Below, in pieces: positions 12,801-27,800 of a stretch of DNA of 64,000 nt. The position numbers and the translations under genes were made by a program. Numbering within the stretch: the first letter of the stretch is position 1; every line of letters starts with the position of its first letter. Under the pieces are notes generated by a model. The model worked only from the letters and a program-made list of their open reading frames with translations, did not search any database and was not told the origin of the DNA. Source of the DNA: Fratercula arctica (taxonomy: Eukaryota > Chordata > Aves > Charadriiformes > Alcidae); assembly GCA_947846985.1 (NCBI GenBank), contig CANTUZ010000007.1, positions 31,066,355 through 31,130,354 of the forward strand, in the 5' to 3' direction.

Positions 12801-15800
12801 GAGCCAGGCAATGAAAAATATCCCCAAACCAACCACCTATCCCTTATTCTGAGTGAGCTGAAGGTCTGTAGTCCTGCCAGCATGAAGCCTGAGCGGGTGG
12901 GTAGCTGGCTGTCCTTACTGGCTAAAGTACCATAACATTTTAGTGCCTGTAAGGGGAACACACTTTTGGATAAGAGCTGGCTTATGTCTGTTGTCCTTGA
13001 GGAAGAGCAGAGTGAACTTGGCTGTCTCTGCAAGGCTCTGTGTGGACATATCCTGTGTCATTGTCCTTCTCCAGAGAGAAGGGCTTTGGTGCCTCCCCTT
13101 TGGGGAGCTGCTGCTGCCTCTGCTGTTAGCTTCTTTTGTTAAATAAGGCAAATTGTTTGAATCTGGCTGCTTAAAAGTTTTCTAAATCTGTCTTTTCAGT
13201 CCTAAATATATATGGCCTAATTTTTTCAAAAGTGCTAACTCTCCACAAAATCACACAGAAGCTAATAGGAGCTGGAAGTGTAAGGCAGCTTTCCAGACCG
13301 TTGGTGCACACATAGAAGCCTAACTTTGGGCACTCAAATTTACTGCTGTGACCTACTTGTTGGGTAGAATTATGCCCCTGAAGTTGCTAGTTATAAAGAC
13401 TTCAGTGAGAATTATTTAGTCTGCTTTGTCTTCTTTCTCTTTGCTACTTACTAGTATTTCCTTTTCTAAATTAGACAGACTAGCTGGTAAGAACCCTACT
13501 CTATACTTTCTCCACCAAGAGGTGGAGAAAGTGATATAGGCCACAAAGGTTTACCAAATAATTCTGGATCAATTTTCTCCTATTATTTATTAAAATAAAA
13601 ATAGTCTGTGTCATTTGAACTTACTAATGGTTTCAAGAAATACCTGTTCCTGTAAACTAAAGAGAAACCAGCTTTTTCATAAGAACTGTGATAAATAATT
13701 CAGAAATCATCATATTCCCTCCCTTACAGTCTCCTCAACTGTAAACTTATCCTTATTTTTTTATAGCTCCAGAAATAAATTTTAGATTTCATGTCCATAT
13801 TATTCATTCACTGTGAATAATATTGAGGAGTATTGTGCAGTAAAGACCCATAAATACTAAGCCATGGCAGAGCTTTGTAAAACTCCTTGTAATTAAAACA
13901 TCAAAATTCATGAAGTTATACTTATTTCCTTACCACAATGTTTTCTTCAGTGTGGGTAATTCTCTGATCTGATTTTCAGAGGTGTTTGGTATCTGCGGGC
14001 TTAAGTAATAATTTTAAAAAAAATCTGAAAATCAGAGTGTTATTGTATTGCAAACGTATCTCTTGACCACTAAATTAGAAGAAGAGTTGATTATTTTCAC
14101 TGTTACTTATATTTTGGAATCTTCTAAATCAAAATTAACTCTGCAAGACCAGTGCAAGTTAGGTGAATACTAATAAACATCACTGGCATAAAATTATGGC
14201 AATGGGCAACACTTTCTTTGAGAAATATCTTCTACAAATATTGCTGCATGTTATTTAATGCTTTAAAAAGTTATGTCAACAGTGTTTGTGTCAATCAAAA
14301 TTAACTTGTACGTGATGCGAGGTATTTAAAAAGAAAGAGCATGTCTTACCTAGGCCATGTCTGTGTGTTGACATAGGAGGCATTATAGTCCAAACTTTGG
14401 TGATAGGGTTGAAACACTCAACAATGTTAGAAGTTTTCAGACCATCTCTTCCTCCCACAATATAGAGTTTGTTGTCAATTACTGCAACTCCAAATTGTAA
14501 TCGCCTACCATTCATGGTACCAATTTGTATCCAACTGTTAGTCCTAAGGTCATACTTCTCAATTGTAGTGGTACCTGTTAAAAATGTAAGTATTATGAGA
14601 TAGCTGTGGACCGATCAGTACAGAGCAGTCAGTAGTCGGTACAACCCAAAACATTATGAAACTGTAAAACACTGAAATTCTGTCTGTGGACCTTTACTGT
14701 GGCTCCCTGAAAATTTCAGTTACAAAAGCCCTAATGAGAAAGCTGCATTAATTGCATGCATATATGATTGTCAAATTTATGAGAAGAAACTGTGAGCAAG
14801 AGGATGCAGAATTTAATGCCAGCAAATTTTTTAATACTGAAAATTTTGGAGATAAGGTAAATCTCTTAGTCATTTAAATACCATGAGAGTAGGTTTTTAT
14901 GTGGTTTGTTTGTTGGGTTTTTTTAATTCCTTATGAATACGGTACCTCACAACTATGTACATGTTAACCATGTTTGTGCTTAAACCATTAATGATATCAA
15001 AACCTGAAAATGTATCCATGTGTCTGCCTGCCTCGGTAGGACTTGGCTACGCATCTTCATCAATAGCTTGAATATTTTCCTCTTTATGATGGAGACAGGC
15101 AGAAGGCTGCGTTAGTGTAAGTACACACTCGCTTCCTACAGGTAGCTTCCTTGAGGTTCACCTTTGCAGCTGCCTTGCAAACTGCTTGACTGATGTAATA
15201 TATAAGCTGTATTTTCAGTTTTTTCAGGTCGTTGAGCTTCTAGTAATGTTTTAACTGCAACTATTCATAAGGCCCTAGCTCTCTGCCATTCAAACCTGAC
15301 ACTTTTCCACGCACTGCCTCCTGTCAGTCACTCAGCAGCCATAATTGCTTCTTTGAGAGCTGGTTTAGCATAGTGGGGAGATGGCTGAGTAACAACTAAG
15401 GTAGAAGAGGCAATTGCACATGCAGTGCACCCTGGAGCTCAGCTTCAGCTCAATTGAAGGCAACCAGATGAGAAAAACAGGGCTGACTTCCTGCCTGTTC
15501 CTTGACTGGGATTTGAGATTAGAGAAGTAATATTCTGAGAATTACAATAAGCAGTTAGTGGCTAAGGAATAATTTACAACAGTAAAACAACCATACAGTA
15601 AAGCAGAAAAGAAGGGTAGCATTTGCTTTAGAGATGTTTTCACAAACAGGATCTGCTAGAGATCATCTGCTATACTCAATAAATTGAGTGAAATAAGAGC
15701 TTATCTCATGATATATTTTTTTCTCCACTACCTGCTTTTCCAGTTGCACGGACTAGGAAAGAAACTACCAGATCGTCCATCTGCAATAAAAGAGAGAAAT

Positions 15801-18800
15801 TCTACTTTTTCCTCTTTCCTGTCATCTTTTATTCTGAGCAACTGGATTTCGTTGACTGCTCTTTCCATTTTGTTAGTCTGTTTGCTCTTCTTTGCTTTGA
15901 TTCCTTCTCATTTATTCTATGCTAATATGCGAGTGCCCCAAAGTTCTCAGACTCAAAAGAAGCATCTTGCACACTAACTAAAAACCAGGAAAAATACATT
16001 AAGGTATATAGTGTGTTCATATACACCCTGTAGGCTCTAATTTTTACAGAGGCTGGAAGGTGGGTTTTGAAAGTTAATGTGGTTTAGGCACATTTATATT
16101 TTTCAAAACACCAGCCCAAAAGTGGTTCTTTGATCTTCTTTTGAAGTTGAGATTTGACTTCATATACCACCTGAGATAAGCACAAAGACAAACCTGGCAT
16201 CCCCTGAGAGTTTTCTTTATCACAGAAAGAGTATTATTGCCAGAGGGTGGCAGTTACTCCCTCCTCAGAGCTGTTCTTCCAGTGCATTATAGTTTCTTCG
16301 GTGCTGTTTCCTTTATCTTACAATCCAGCACAGGCTCAAAGTATGAGTCAGAGCTGTACAGGACAGCAGGGAGGAGAGGAAGTGCTGTTCTTCTTAACCA
16401 TCAAAAGGCAAAAGTTGAAACAATTGGCTTTATTCCAAGGTAATAAGTAAAAGAGGCACCAAAAGGAAGTGCAGATGTTGACTGAAATAGCGCTTTCTGT
16501 GCATAACCTTTACTGAGAAAAAACTGTTAGAAAATGTTATTCTTATTTTGGTAGAAGTTAGTAGAAGTTGGTAGAAGTTAGAACCTTGAATTCTTGGTTG
16601 TTTTATATAATTCATAAATAATCAGTATCACTAATGATACTATACTAATTGCTACAGTTTAATTTCGTTTTGCTAAATTGTCCTAGGAATGAGTGTTTTC
16701 ATGTTGTGATGCTGATGAATGTGTATTTTGCGCTTGATTTGATTGCATAGAGATAGTAAGGTGGCACTGCAAGATCTCTTACGTAGGAAAAATCAGTCTT
16801 CAGCAACTTTTTGCGAACCATGAAATGGATTAGCTTCTTTGTGATTCTATTGAAAGTGAACTCACACAGCTAAAACTAATACCGTTCAGCAAGTTGCTAG
16901 TCTTTAAACTAATTATAGTTCTTTGGCTCCAAGCTGTGGGTTTGAAGTTCAGGTTCCTGTAGAAAATTATTTAATATACTGTTTACTAAATAGAATAGTG
17001 TAATGTGTAAAACTGTACGCTGATTGCAGATGTGAAAATCAAATAATAAAAACTGGAATACATTTAACTTTCAGCTACAAACCTGAAAAAAAAAGGTGTA
17101 TGAAGTCCTGAAATAAAGTTGCATATATTGTCGCACTCATGAAAAAGTGCAAATCTTTCCATCTGAAATTTTATAATACGGATTGATAAGCATTAGCTAA
17201 CAGTTCTCAATAGTTCATTAATGCTTTTTGGTTTTATTTTCCTCTTTAAAAATTTTCCCAGCCTTCTAACTTTTGTCAAAAAATGGAGCACAGGGTTCTA
17301 ACAAAACAGTAAATGAATCTTGAAATATTTTTTAATATTATTTTTTTCTTCTGATTTGTAAAGCCAAACTATACACACAAATTATTACAAAACTTAATTT
17401 TAAAATCACCATCTTTAGTCACCAACTTCTTTAGTCTGCACTTCAAGGTATATGTATTTTTACATTTTGTAAAAATTATATATTTTGTATCATTTACAAA
17501 TATATGATCCTTGCAAGAAGATTTCTGTTTTCCTAACAGAAATCTTTAAATAATTGTCATATATTCTCTGGCTGTCTGTAATACACGTAATACAATTAAA
17601 TTAATTTCTGAACTTACCTTTAGTGGCATCCATACCTCCTACAGCATAAAGTGCACCCACTGTAGATTTTCTAGGCTTAGTTCGAGGACTCTGCATCATG
17701 GACCGTCTTTCTGGTAGAAGATGGTACTTCATAGCCTCCATAAGAAGTTTCTGACACTCTAGGTCGTCTGCAAACATTGGACTATTTTCTAGATCAGCTA
17801 GTAACTAAGAAATGAAAAGTGAGGATCTTATGTATATCTAAATCATTAAAATTGTATGTACTTTAGTAATTAAAGTATTTGTAGCTACAAACGCTCATTT
17901 TTACTTCACCTCTGACTTGAGCTTTGCTGAAAACTGCTTTAATGCAAGCAAAATAATATGGAGGTAGGAAAAAAAGTATTTAAATATGATGTCTTTGCTT
18001 TATTTTTCTCTGAATGCAAAATTCCTTTTGATGTGAGTGTAAGCAAACCTAACATAGTATTGGGCATCTCTGTGAATATTAGAATATATTAAATGAGGCA
18101 TATATTTGAAATTAAGTAGATACAGTTTTTTGATACTTAATCCGAAGTTGAATATTTGCAGCTTCAGTCATGGAGATTCATAAACTAGCTGTAGTGTCCT
18201 GACAGTCTTGCTATTCCTATAAGCTTTTCTGATGAGATATATAGATTCTTCTATGACACAGATACAGCAGTGTCAGCTTGCTAGAAAACCGTATATCCAT
18301 CTCTGGAACTTAGGCAATGAAGTGTCTCTTTCAGTCTTAAAGGACAAATAATGTCAATGCTCAAAATAGTCACCAATAATCTAGACCATTTTGGGTTTGT
18401 CTACTTGTTATGGCAATAAAGAAATAAGGATTGTGCTTTATCTGTCCTGCAGTTTGCTAAATCTGAATAAATATCTTTGCATGGTGTCTAAGCTGCTGTG
18501 TTATTAGAGGGAAACTCCTACCATCACTACCAAAAAAAGAAACACTGTACTTTTGTAATACCCTTAGACTGACTTTTTTATAGAGGTAATTCTGAGCCCA
18601 GTAATTATACTGGCCTTCTGAGATTTCTTTTCATCTGTCTTTACAAATAATAAACACACCTACTATACAGCTAAAAAAAAAAAAACAAAAACAAAAACAA
18701 AAAAAACCAAAAAAGGGGCAAAACCACCAAAAAAACCCAACCAAAACCAGAACCTTTCCGTAGAATTCTTCTCTCTGTTTAAATGATGCTTGAGGCAAGC

Positions 18801-21800
18801 ATTTCATTTGGTAGCTAAATTCCCTGCTAGCCCTTAACTTTCATACCTGGGGTGGAAGTAGAGGCAGTCTAATATAAGAAAGAAGCATTCCTAGGTCTCC
18901 TTGTCGGTTTTGCAAATCATGCCTCACCCACATCATTAACGCCTGGAATATGGCTTCTTCATCTGGAACATTGATGTCATCGCTAGACAAGAGCTTTGCA
19001 ATTTCATTAGCAGGGAGTAAAAGAAATTCCTGGTTTTTTATTACTTCTGTGAAGTGGTCCTGAAAAGAAAAAAAAAGATTTCAATGCACTGACGACTTTC
19101 ACACCTTGAAATAACATTTTCTTAGATAATGTAGGCTTTGCATATATTTCACTCCTGTTCTATTCTACAGTAGAGAGAAATGCAATATATATTCTAAAGA
19201 TCACTGAATCTCCTTCTACCATTTAAGGGAGATTTTGGTTGTTCTTTGCTGCCTTGCTCTCAGAGGACTGAAGAATAATGATCATGTTCACACTACAGTG
19301 CTTACGGATGTGTTTCTCAGGCTTCTTGTCAGTATGTCCTGTCTCAGGGATTTGCCACTGGCAGTTTTGTCCATCAATGTGATCTTAACACTGCAGCTTA
19401 ATAGAAAAACAATGTAAGATATAATGTGTATCTTAAGAATGCAGATAGGGCATTTAAATAAGCTGTCTAACTTCTGTTACAATCAGATTCAAAAGTTTTA
19501 AGCAAATTGCATTGAAACCTTCCAATCCTTTTGCAATGAGCTGTGCCAGATGCTGACTGTATGTCTCCACTTTTAGTAGCAGAAAATACAGCAAGGGAAA
19601 TTAAACTGACTATTCTAACACTACTTTTTGGGCAATAGAAAATTGGACAAGGCCCAACAAAGGCGTCTCAGTATTTAAGCTATTGCTATGATAAAACTCA
19701 CCAGCTCCAGAAATGACCATGGATATTAAATCCCTAGAATCTTTCACAGAATTATTTTTCATTAAAATAATATATTGTACAGTCGCGTTACAACAATATC
19801 AGAAGTGATATTAAAATATATTAAGTATGCTTGCTTGTGCTAATTCCAAACGAAAAAAAAAAGATATTTTATTAACAGAGATAGGATTTTTAATGCTGCT
19901 TGCAAAGAAATATATGTAGGAATTCCTGTCTGTATTTGAAATATTAATTTACATTTACATGTAACATATCTTATTTGGGAACCAGGTTGGAATAGGGCAG
20001 ATGAAGACATTTTAGTAACTGATACTTTTATTATTGTTTTCTGAAACTCTTTTAAAGAGTACCAAGGATGTAAATATAGAAGTGTCAGTGGCTAAAGGAG
20101 ATGTTAACTTTGCTCTGTTATGCATATCCTGTTTTAATATTTTGTGACATTCAGAGAATGGGTACAGGAAGGCCAGACCACATCCAGTTACAAACATAGC
20201 ACAAGATGTTTATCAGAACAAGCTTTATCTGCCTGAAAAGATACCAGGCAGGAAACTGTTAATACTTGCATCAATGGCTAAAGTAATTGAAGGGGAAGGT
20301 CTCCATTGTGTCTGTTTTTATTGAATGGATATGGTGTTTATAGCTGATTATCTTCTGAAAATGTTTAAATACTACTAGTTCTTTTGTATGGTCTCTATAT
20401 TTACAGTATGACTTGATAGTTCCCCTAAGGTACACATTTCCAAGTGCTTGAGGTAGGCATGAAACAAACCAGAACGGTTTATTTATCCTCTTCCGCATGC
20501 TTCTCTGTGTGCATGCGTATTATGTTCTCTTATTTTCCAAAGTTTTTTTTTAAATCAGTTCAAGGGTTTAAAAGAAAATTTTCTTTAAGGTTATTGTAAA
20601 GAGTTGCAGATTTCCTCTTCTGTCTCTAAATTGTCAGTAGCTGCGAACCTGGTAGGTGGTTTTATGACGTGCAAGGTCCTCTTTAAGGGCAGCATTCTCA
20701 ACCTGTGTTGCCCACAGGATACAGGAGGTGGTTCTAGCGGTGAAAATACTTCTGGTTGTTTTCAGGAAGACATAGTGTAAAACCTATATGCACAGGACTG
20801 CTGAGTCTCATAGGTTCACCATGATCCTTCACATTAGACAGTGGTCTTAAAGACCCAATTGTCATTTCTGTGACACACAGTTTTAAAAAATAGCAAAAGT
20901 TTAACTCCTAGGGAAGACTGGAGGATTCAAATGGTTAAAAAAATCTAACCAAAAAACGCTCTCTTATTGTCTGACATCATAAAATCATATGTCTAACCAT
21001 ATGATTTCATTTCAATTTTGCAGAAATCTAGACCACAAATTTTAAATGCTTAAAGTTGATGCCTGAGTGCTAGGGCTGGTGGGAGGAAAGAGGCAACAGC
21101 AGAGGGGGGAAGTTCTTGATTTTTGACTGAGTATAAAATGGTGTGGAGCAACAAGGACAACATTATTATACGGCGGCTGAGTGAACCTCTATCTTAAATG
21201 CCCTTTTGCAAACTAAAATATAAAAGGAATCTAGATTGCTGCTAAACAAACCATTCATTAGTCTGACAGGAAAGAGCACAACCAGTGCCCTCAATCTGCA
21301 CATGCCGCTCTCATTTATTTCAGCATGTGGAAGCGTACAATCTCTTGCTGGAATGCTCTCAGCGTTATGAAGCCTCTAAACTGGTTTTGACATACTACAC
21401 TAATATTTCAAGCATAAAGCTGCCATGTGTCTCCTAACAAGTAGTTCTTTTTATATCTATTTAGCTGTAGCAGTTGCCATTCTTTTTGTGTTTAAAGTTG
21501 CTATAGCACATCTTGTTGCCCTGAATATTTATCTTTTGGTTTGGTTTCACGGCAAGCTATCTTGCTTCTCTGTTTCCCATGCTCTGAATATTCATTTCTT
21601 GCTTTGAGCCAGAGGAGGATTATGCTCTAGTCAGGGATGTGCTTCTTTTTAGCATTTCAAATCTTTCCCATGCATTCTATATTTTGACTCCTTTTATGTG
21701 TGTCTCACCTTAAAATCAGCTTTAGAATTTTCTCTGTGTTGAATCAAAAGCCCAAGAATGGGCCATTGCTGTTTGCCACTTGACATTAGCCACATTAAGG

Positions 21801-24800
21801 CCTTATTACATTTTTTGGAAGAAATGCGTACTAATCATACTGCAAATTTAAGTTCAATAAATACATCCTTCTACAAGGCGGAACTCTGAAATGGTAAACA
21901 TCAGAACTGCATATTTGTTTTTCTAAACATGCTTTTCTCTGCTTCCAATATTTCTGTAACAGTCATGGTTCTTAAATTTCCCTTTGGAGACTGAGCTGGG
22001 CAGAGATGTCCCTCTGTCAGGGACTTTACAGAACTGACGCTGGCAGTGTAGGAAGGGCAGAGCCGCTGCATCAGTTTTGGAGAGAGCAGCACTCCTCCGC
22101 CCCGTTCAGCTGGCTCTGTTTTGCCAAAACACATATGTTTTCCAGGAGGGTATTCACACTTGCTGTTCACATTATAATTGCAAAGCAAATAGATTGTTCG
22201 TCTTACCATAGTGTATGTGTGTGCCACCTTCAGGAGCTCTGTGCAGCCCTGAGCATCTCCGAAAGAGCGAATCCCCAGGCAGTTGGAAGGATGGAGCTGC
22301 TTCATGAGGAAGTTGCAGCATACCTCAATAACCTGGGATAGCTGGAGAAGACAAGCTGCAGCTAGCAAACTTTCTATAGTGTCTTCCTTTAACTCTAGAA
22401 TACCTGTGCAGTTTGCATATAGGGGGGAAAAAAAGTTTTCAGTCATTTTCTGTGTATTTTTATTACTTGAAAGCTTCCTACTCCCCAATCTTTCTCCTCC
22501 TCTGAAAAATTTTGAAAAGAATTCACAAATTCATTTTTCTTTCTTGCTGAAGGATTCTTTAAATATATGTTTTAACAGACTTAAAGGATTTAGTGGATTT
22601 TGAATACAATGCTTGGAATATTTTTATTGGAGCTTTAACAGTGTTAGATTTGATTTTGCCTGAAAAAAAGTAAAATAAAAAGAAAGGTGTGATTAGAGAA
22701 AAACCTTCTTAAAATTCATGTATTTATTCATAAAAATATATATCATAAGTTTATATTACACACACGGACTTCAGTATCAAAAGTTAGGAAATACCAGAAG
22801 TGTGTGCAGGAAACATGATTTTTTTCCATCATCTACTTGTGCATTTAAAATTTTAATAAAATTATTTAATAAAAATATTACATTATGATGTGAGAGCTTT
22901 GGTAAGTTCATAGATAGACTGTAAGGTGTTTTTTTAATAAGATCTTCCATTCTTATTGCTCGGTGGATGGATCAATTCTCTAGTTGATTCATAGCACTAA
23001 AATTCTATTCTGTTAAGAAGAACAGGCTTGGTTTTTTTTTTTTTTTATGACTGCATTTTCCATTTATCATTACAACATCCAGTTGCCTCAGAAACATTAA
23101 TTTCTTTTCCTGCTTCTTCAGTGAAAGGATGATACACACCATCTCCATTTAACACATGGCGAATGGTGGTATTGACAGATTACAGTCAAAATTATCATCA
23201 GAGTAGAACTGCAAGAGGTTTCTTGTCTAGAGTTCACTTCTGATTTATTTCAGTAGAAAATGTAATTAACTCTGAAAGTTATAATGCTCATCTCTGAAAG
23301 TCACATTTATATTTCCTTATCTAGGAAAAAAGTAGCACTCAGTTTACAGGCTTGGTTATTATCACATGAAAACCTATGACAGAGGCAGTGGGAAATTCTA
23401 TTTTTCCATAGCAGTCTTCAGCAGTCTTAATTTAAGCACAATCCCATCTCTTCTTGATGTCCTTTGCCTTGTTACTTAAATAATACCTTCCAACTTCTGC
23501 AAGAAATGAGGAAGGGCTTGCAGGGTGAAGTATAGGGCAATGTTTGGGTTTGATTTTTACTATATAGCTCAGAATAGTTACTGAATATATATAGCAAAAT
23601 TGGTACATGTTCGTGTAAATAAAGAATGCAATACAATGCCTCAAAGCAAAGAGGGAATCCTGATTTCACAAGCAAACTTGCACTATTTCATAGACTGGCA
23701 TTTGCTTTTGTAGTCTTATATATGTTCTTTCATATGGTTTTGCATTAAGTAAACTGAAAGAGATTAAATTTAATCATGGGATGATTTTGAGATGCATGTG
23801 GATAATAAGCAGCCCACCACCCAGCCTCTTTGCGCTTGTGCTAATCTATTTCCTCGGGTAATATATACTCATTCAGTGCCCCAGTATCACTGCATTATAC
23901 ATGTTATGCAGCATTCCCTCTGGCTCTCTATATTTATCCCCTTGTTTGTACCCACAAACAAGGTCTATTTTGTGTATAGAAACTTGTTTCCAAGCTGGGT
24001 TGTAGATTGGTTAACCTTCTTGGGATTTCTCTCTATGTAACAGTCCAGATTTATGAAGTGCCTGACATAGCAAGTGAAGAAGTCTCCTACTTTTAACATT
24101 TATGCTAATGCCAGTATGTTGAATATAATGAGGTCTTTGTTTTACTGTGATTTTTTTTTAAATTATTCTAAGCTCTTTTAAAGTACAATAAAAATATCGA
24201 TAGATACTTCTGATACATCTTCCAACCCCCGTGTCACAGTATCAAAATTGTGTTACTTCATTCAAAAGCAAAGCAATGTCCTGTGTGGGATGTCAGATGA
24301 CAAGGATTTAGGGAAAGTTATTGATAACAGCGGTTAGCTGAGGGGATGGATCAGTTTATGCACAACTCGGTAAGGGAAATAGGGTTTCCCTTTTACCTTT
24401 CTGGCTGGAGTAGCTGCCATCTGCACTGAGAGGTTTGCCAAATACCAGAATTTGCAGACTTCCAGAATCTGCTTAAGATTGAATGATCTGGATGTTTCTG
24501 ATTGTAATATATACTGACATAGCGGTCACGTTCTACAGCATTTACCCCTGTTCGATGTAGAGCAGATGAAAAGGATTTCACAGTTCTCTGACTTGGTCTT
24601 TATAGCTATTTGGTTCAACCATTTCAGATTCAGCAATACAGGGGTAAATGTTGAAAATGGGAGAAAATAAATTAGGGAAAAAATATATATGCAGCATTCT
24701 GGTATTAAAATAAAATATGTAATTTCATTCGGATAAAATCGCTATAATTTTTCAAGAGAACATAAATCTTTTTCAGAATGTGGTGGCACTTTCTCGTGGT

Positions 24801-27800
24801 AAAATTTGCTCTACTCCTGGGTGTGATCATACTCCTGTTTTCCTCGGATTATTCCTACACAAGAGCCTTGAGTGAGCCAAACGACTGCCACCCAGGTAGA
24901 CAGACCACTTGTGTAGCTGCCCATGACAGGAGGGTTCATAGTACACTACTCCGTGTCACTACATGAGGTGGCAACAGGCAAAATATGTTCTTCTCTCATT
25001 AGAATTCCTAAAATAATTTCTGTCTAGTTAAAGACAGATGTCCAATACGAATTTATATGTTAACTTTTCTTAATATCTTTTAGAACAAGGTATTATATAA
25101 AACAGTAAAATTTATTCATCCTCTCTTGAGAAAGGTTTATATCACATATGCATGTATTTATATACTAGTATGAAATGGAAGAAGTGACAATTACATATGC
25201 ATTGAATGGATTTTATCTTCCTTTACAACAATGATGTGGGTAATGGAGGAAGAATTACCTGTGTAGGCATAGCGCACCAAAGCTTTCAGCGCATCAGGGT
25301 CTACTCCCTCCATCTTGATCTCCTCTTGTTTTGCTTCACGCACATCATTAGTAAACATTGCAGCAAAATAATCAGACACTGCACTGAGAACCAACCTTGA
25401 AATAAAAGCATTTTAGGAGGACTGCAAATTACTTCATAATCTCAATAGCAAGCATGAAATTCAGTATTATTATATAATAAATTGTGTGTGCAATAGAAAC
25501 ATTATCTTTAGCAAAGGTTTCAAATCTTATAGTAGTGAGCAATAAAGTTAAAAGGGTAATTAGTAATCTAATTTTCTCCGATAGTGCTTGTTCGGGCAGA
25601 TTTTTGTCACTGATCTCGCTATAGTTTGACAGCAGCACGAAGGGAAGATGGACAATATCAATGGTTCATATTAGAATGTAATTCTGTTTGAAATAATGAA
25701 TATGAAACATTGACCACATCATTTTATTTCATTGTCGTTGATGTCCTAATAGTAACCATTCATTCATAACTATACAGGGTAGGCATAAATTGACCCAGCA
25801 TTTGGAAATTGCAGGCTTTGAAGGCATGTAAACAACACTAGGAAATGTACCTGTGAGCTGGAATCTTTTGGTCACCAACTATGAGAAGAACATCGCACAG
25901 CTGCTTCTGCTGCAGATAATTTTCCATTTTGCGGAAAGTTTGCTCCGCGTGGTTTGTAGACTGGAAATACTCATCTGAGCCATTGGTGTTCATTCCAAGC
26001 AGTGAGCTGCTGGTCCTTGAGAGCCTGCAAGGCAAAGAGGCAGTGCAATGAGTGCAGCATTATAAACCCTGATAACATTCAAATGGCATTACAGAAATGT
26101 TTAAAATTATAAAGCTCTTATGATCCTGGTCTTACTATGCTTTCTTCCATTTTTTTCCCATTTGTGATATCTGCAGCTTTCCCACAGTTAACTGTATTGG
26201 GTTGTGCTACTGAGTTTTCTACTTCCTCTCAGTTTTGTGTCAATCATGCAGGGTTTGCACAGCACTGACGTGTGATAAATGCAGCCTCCTGATCATTCAC
26301 AAACAGAATACATAAAAAACAAACCTATTTTTCTGTGGTACTAATAGCTAAAATATCTTTTGGCATGAAATTTCTGAATGTTGAATGTCTTTAGGTCTTA
26401 TTTCTGTTTCTCTTTGTACTTTTTACATTAGATTACATTACTAAATGGGAATGAATCAGAAGAAAATTTGACAAGGACCATATAATTCTAGTCAAATTAC
26501 CAAATTAAAAGCTGATGAAATCAGTACATTATATAGCCTTTAGAATCTGAATGCAAATAATAAAGACGAACTAATTTCTCTGCCTTTTCATGGAAATGTA
26601 CACTATAAATATGTTCCTTCCACTCCAGAATTCTGTTAGCTGTTCCACTTATAATGCCCATAAAAACTATATTCACAATTTCTCTTATCTCACTGTATTT
26701 TTAAGACATCATTCCTTACTGCCTTTTATCATGGATTATGTTGCAGATTGAAACACTTTTTTCATATTTTCTTAGAAAAATATTTATTTTTACGTTCATC
26801 TGTTTTTAGTAAAATAGTAATGCATTTGGTGATATACATGTATGTCACATCTTTAAAATGCTGCAATCTTAAACACTATTTTAGTTAAAACTTTTTTTTA
26901 GAAAAATGTTTTCTCAGTTTAATATCAAATACTATTAAAATGTAAAGCACTAGTTTTTTAAATTTCCAAGCCCAACTAGGAAATAATGGCAGCTTGTTGA
27001 CTAAATTTACTGGTTCTTTTTGATACTGTTAATGCATATTCATAAATGATTAGGAGAGATAAAAATCTCTTTGTGAAATTAATGTATTAAATTTACCAGA
27101 ATATTGGATTAAATTCACAATTAAACATCTAGTTCAGAAAATATAGAAATAAAAATTAGCAAATCACGTTGAATCAGTAACATTATCAGAAAACAGAGAT
27201 AAGTTAGATCATATATTTTCAGAGATCATACTTCATTAAATAGCTAATCAGAATTCAAGGGGGATAATTAGAAATCAAATTATAATGTAATATCGAACTG
27301 AGACATAACAGAGTTTTCCATCCCCTCTGCAGTACAAGAACGTTACTGTATGACAGTGCTTTTCCGAATGGTACAGAACAAAATCATAGTTGGTATGGCT
27401 ATTCTGTATCTGGGTTTTTCCAGACCTATCTCTTTTTTCCATCTGAAAATCTATCAGTATGAAGTTTTCTGGATGTATATATTGCATTTATAGACATCCC
27501 ACCACCCATTTTGAATACGGCATCTTTTGGGCACTGGTATGTGAAAAGCCTTCAGATACCCAGTATGCTTGATGCCTTTCAGATGCACCAGAGTTCAACA
27601 TATTCATTCAGGCCTGGCCCAGCCAAACTCACTGGATCTGTAAGATCATTACGGTCTGCAGAGACGCATTATTTCTGGTATAACTGAGGTATGTCAGGCC
27701 TGAGGTGTATGTATACATCACCTGAGAAACAGCAGACCTGATGCATCTGAAATTCTCAGACGCACTGCACGTGTGCACAGTATATTCACATGTGTTTCTG

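Larger units (their letters stand above)
12454..14349 (-). other. KLHL4 intron 7
   Basis: A 1.9-kb phase-1 intron. It holds a strong hairpin (13486-13555), a possible ancient DNA-transposon remnant (13216-13345) and a 13-bp inverted repeat (13968-14036). Confidence 0.9.

Noticed and set aside
12782..13151. Several overlapping open frames in a GC-richer part of intron 7
   Set aside because: Frames exist on both strands at once and none resembles a known protein. The higher GC content explains the lack of stops.
22006..22341. 111-aa plus-strand open frame
   Set aside because: It overlaps exon 4 and its intronic flank on the opposite strand. It shows no family resemblance and is a shadow of the real exon.
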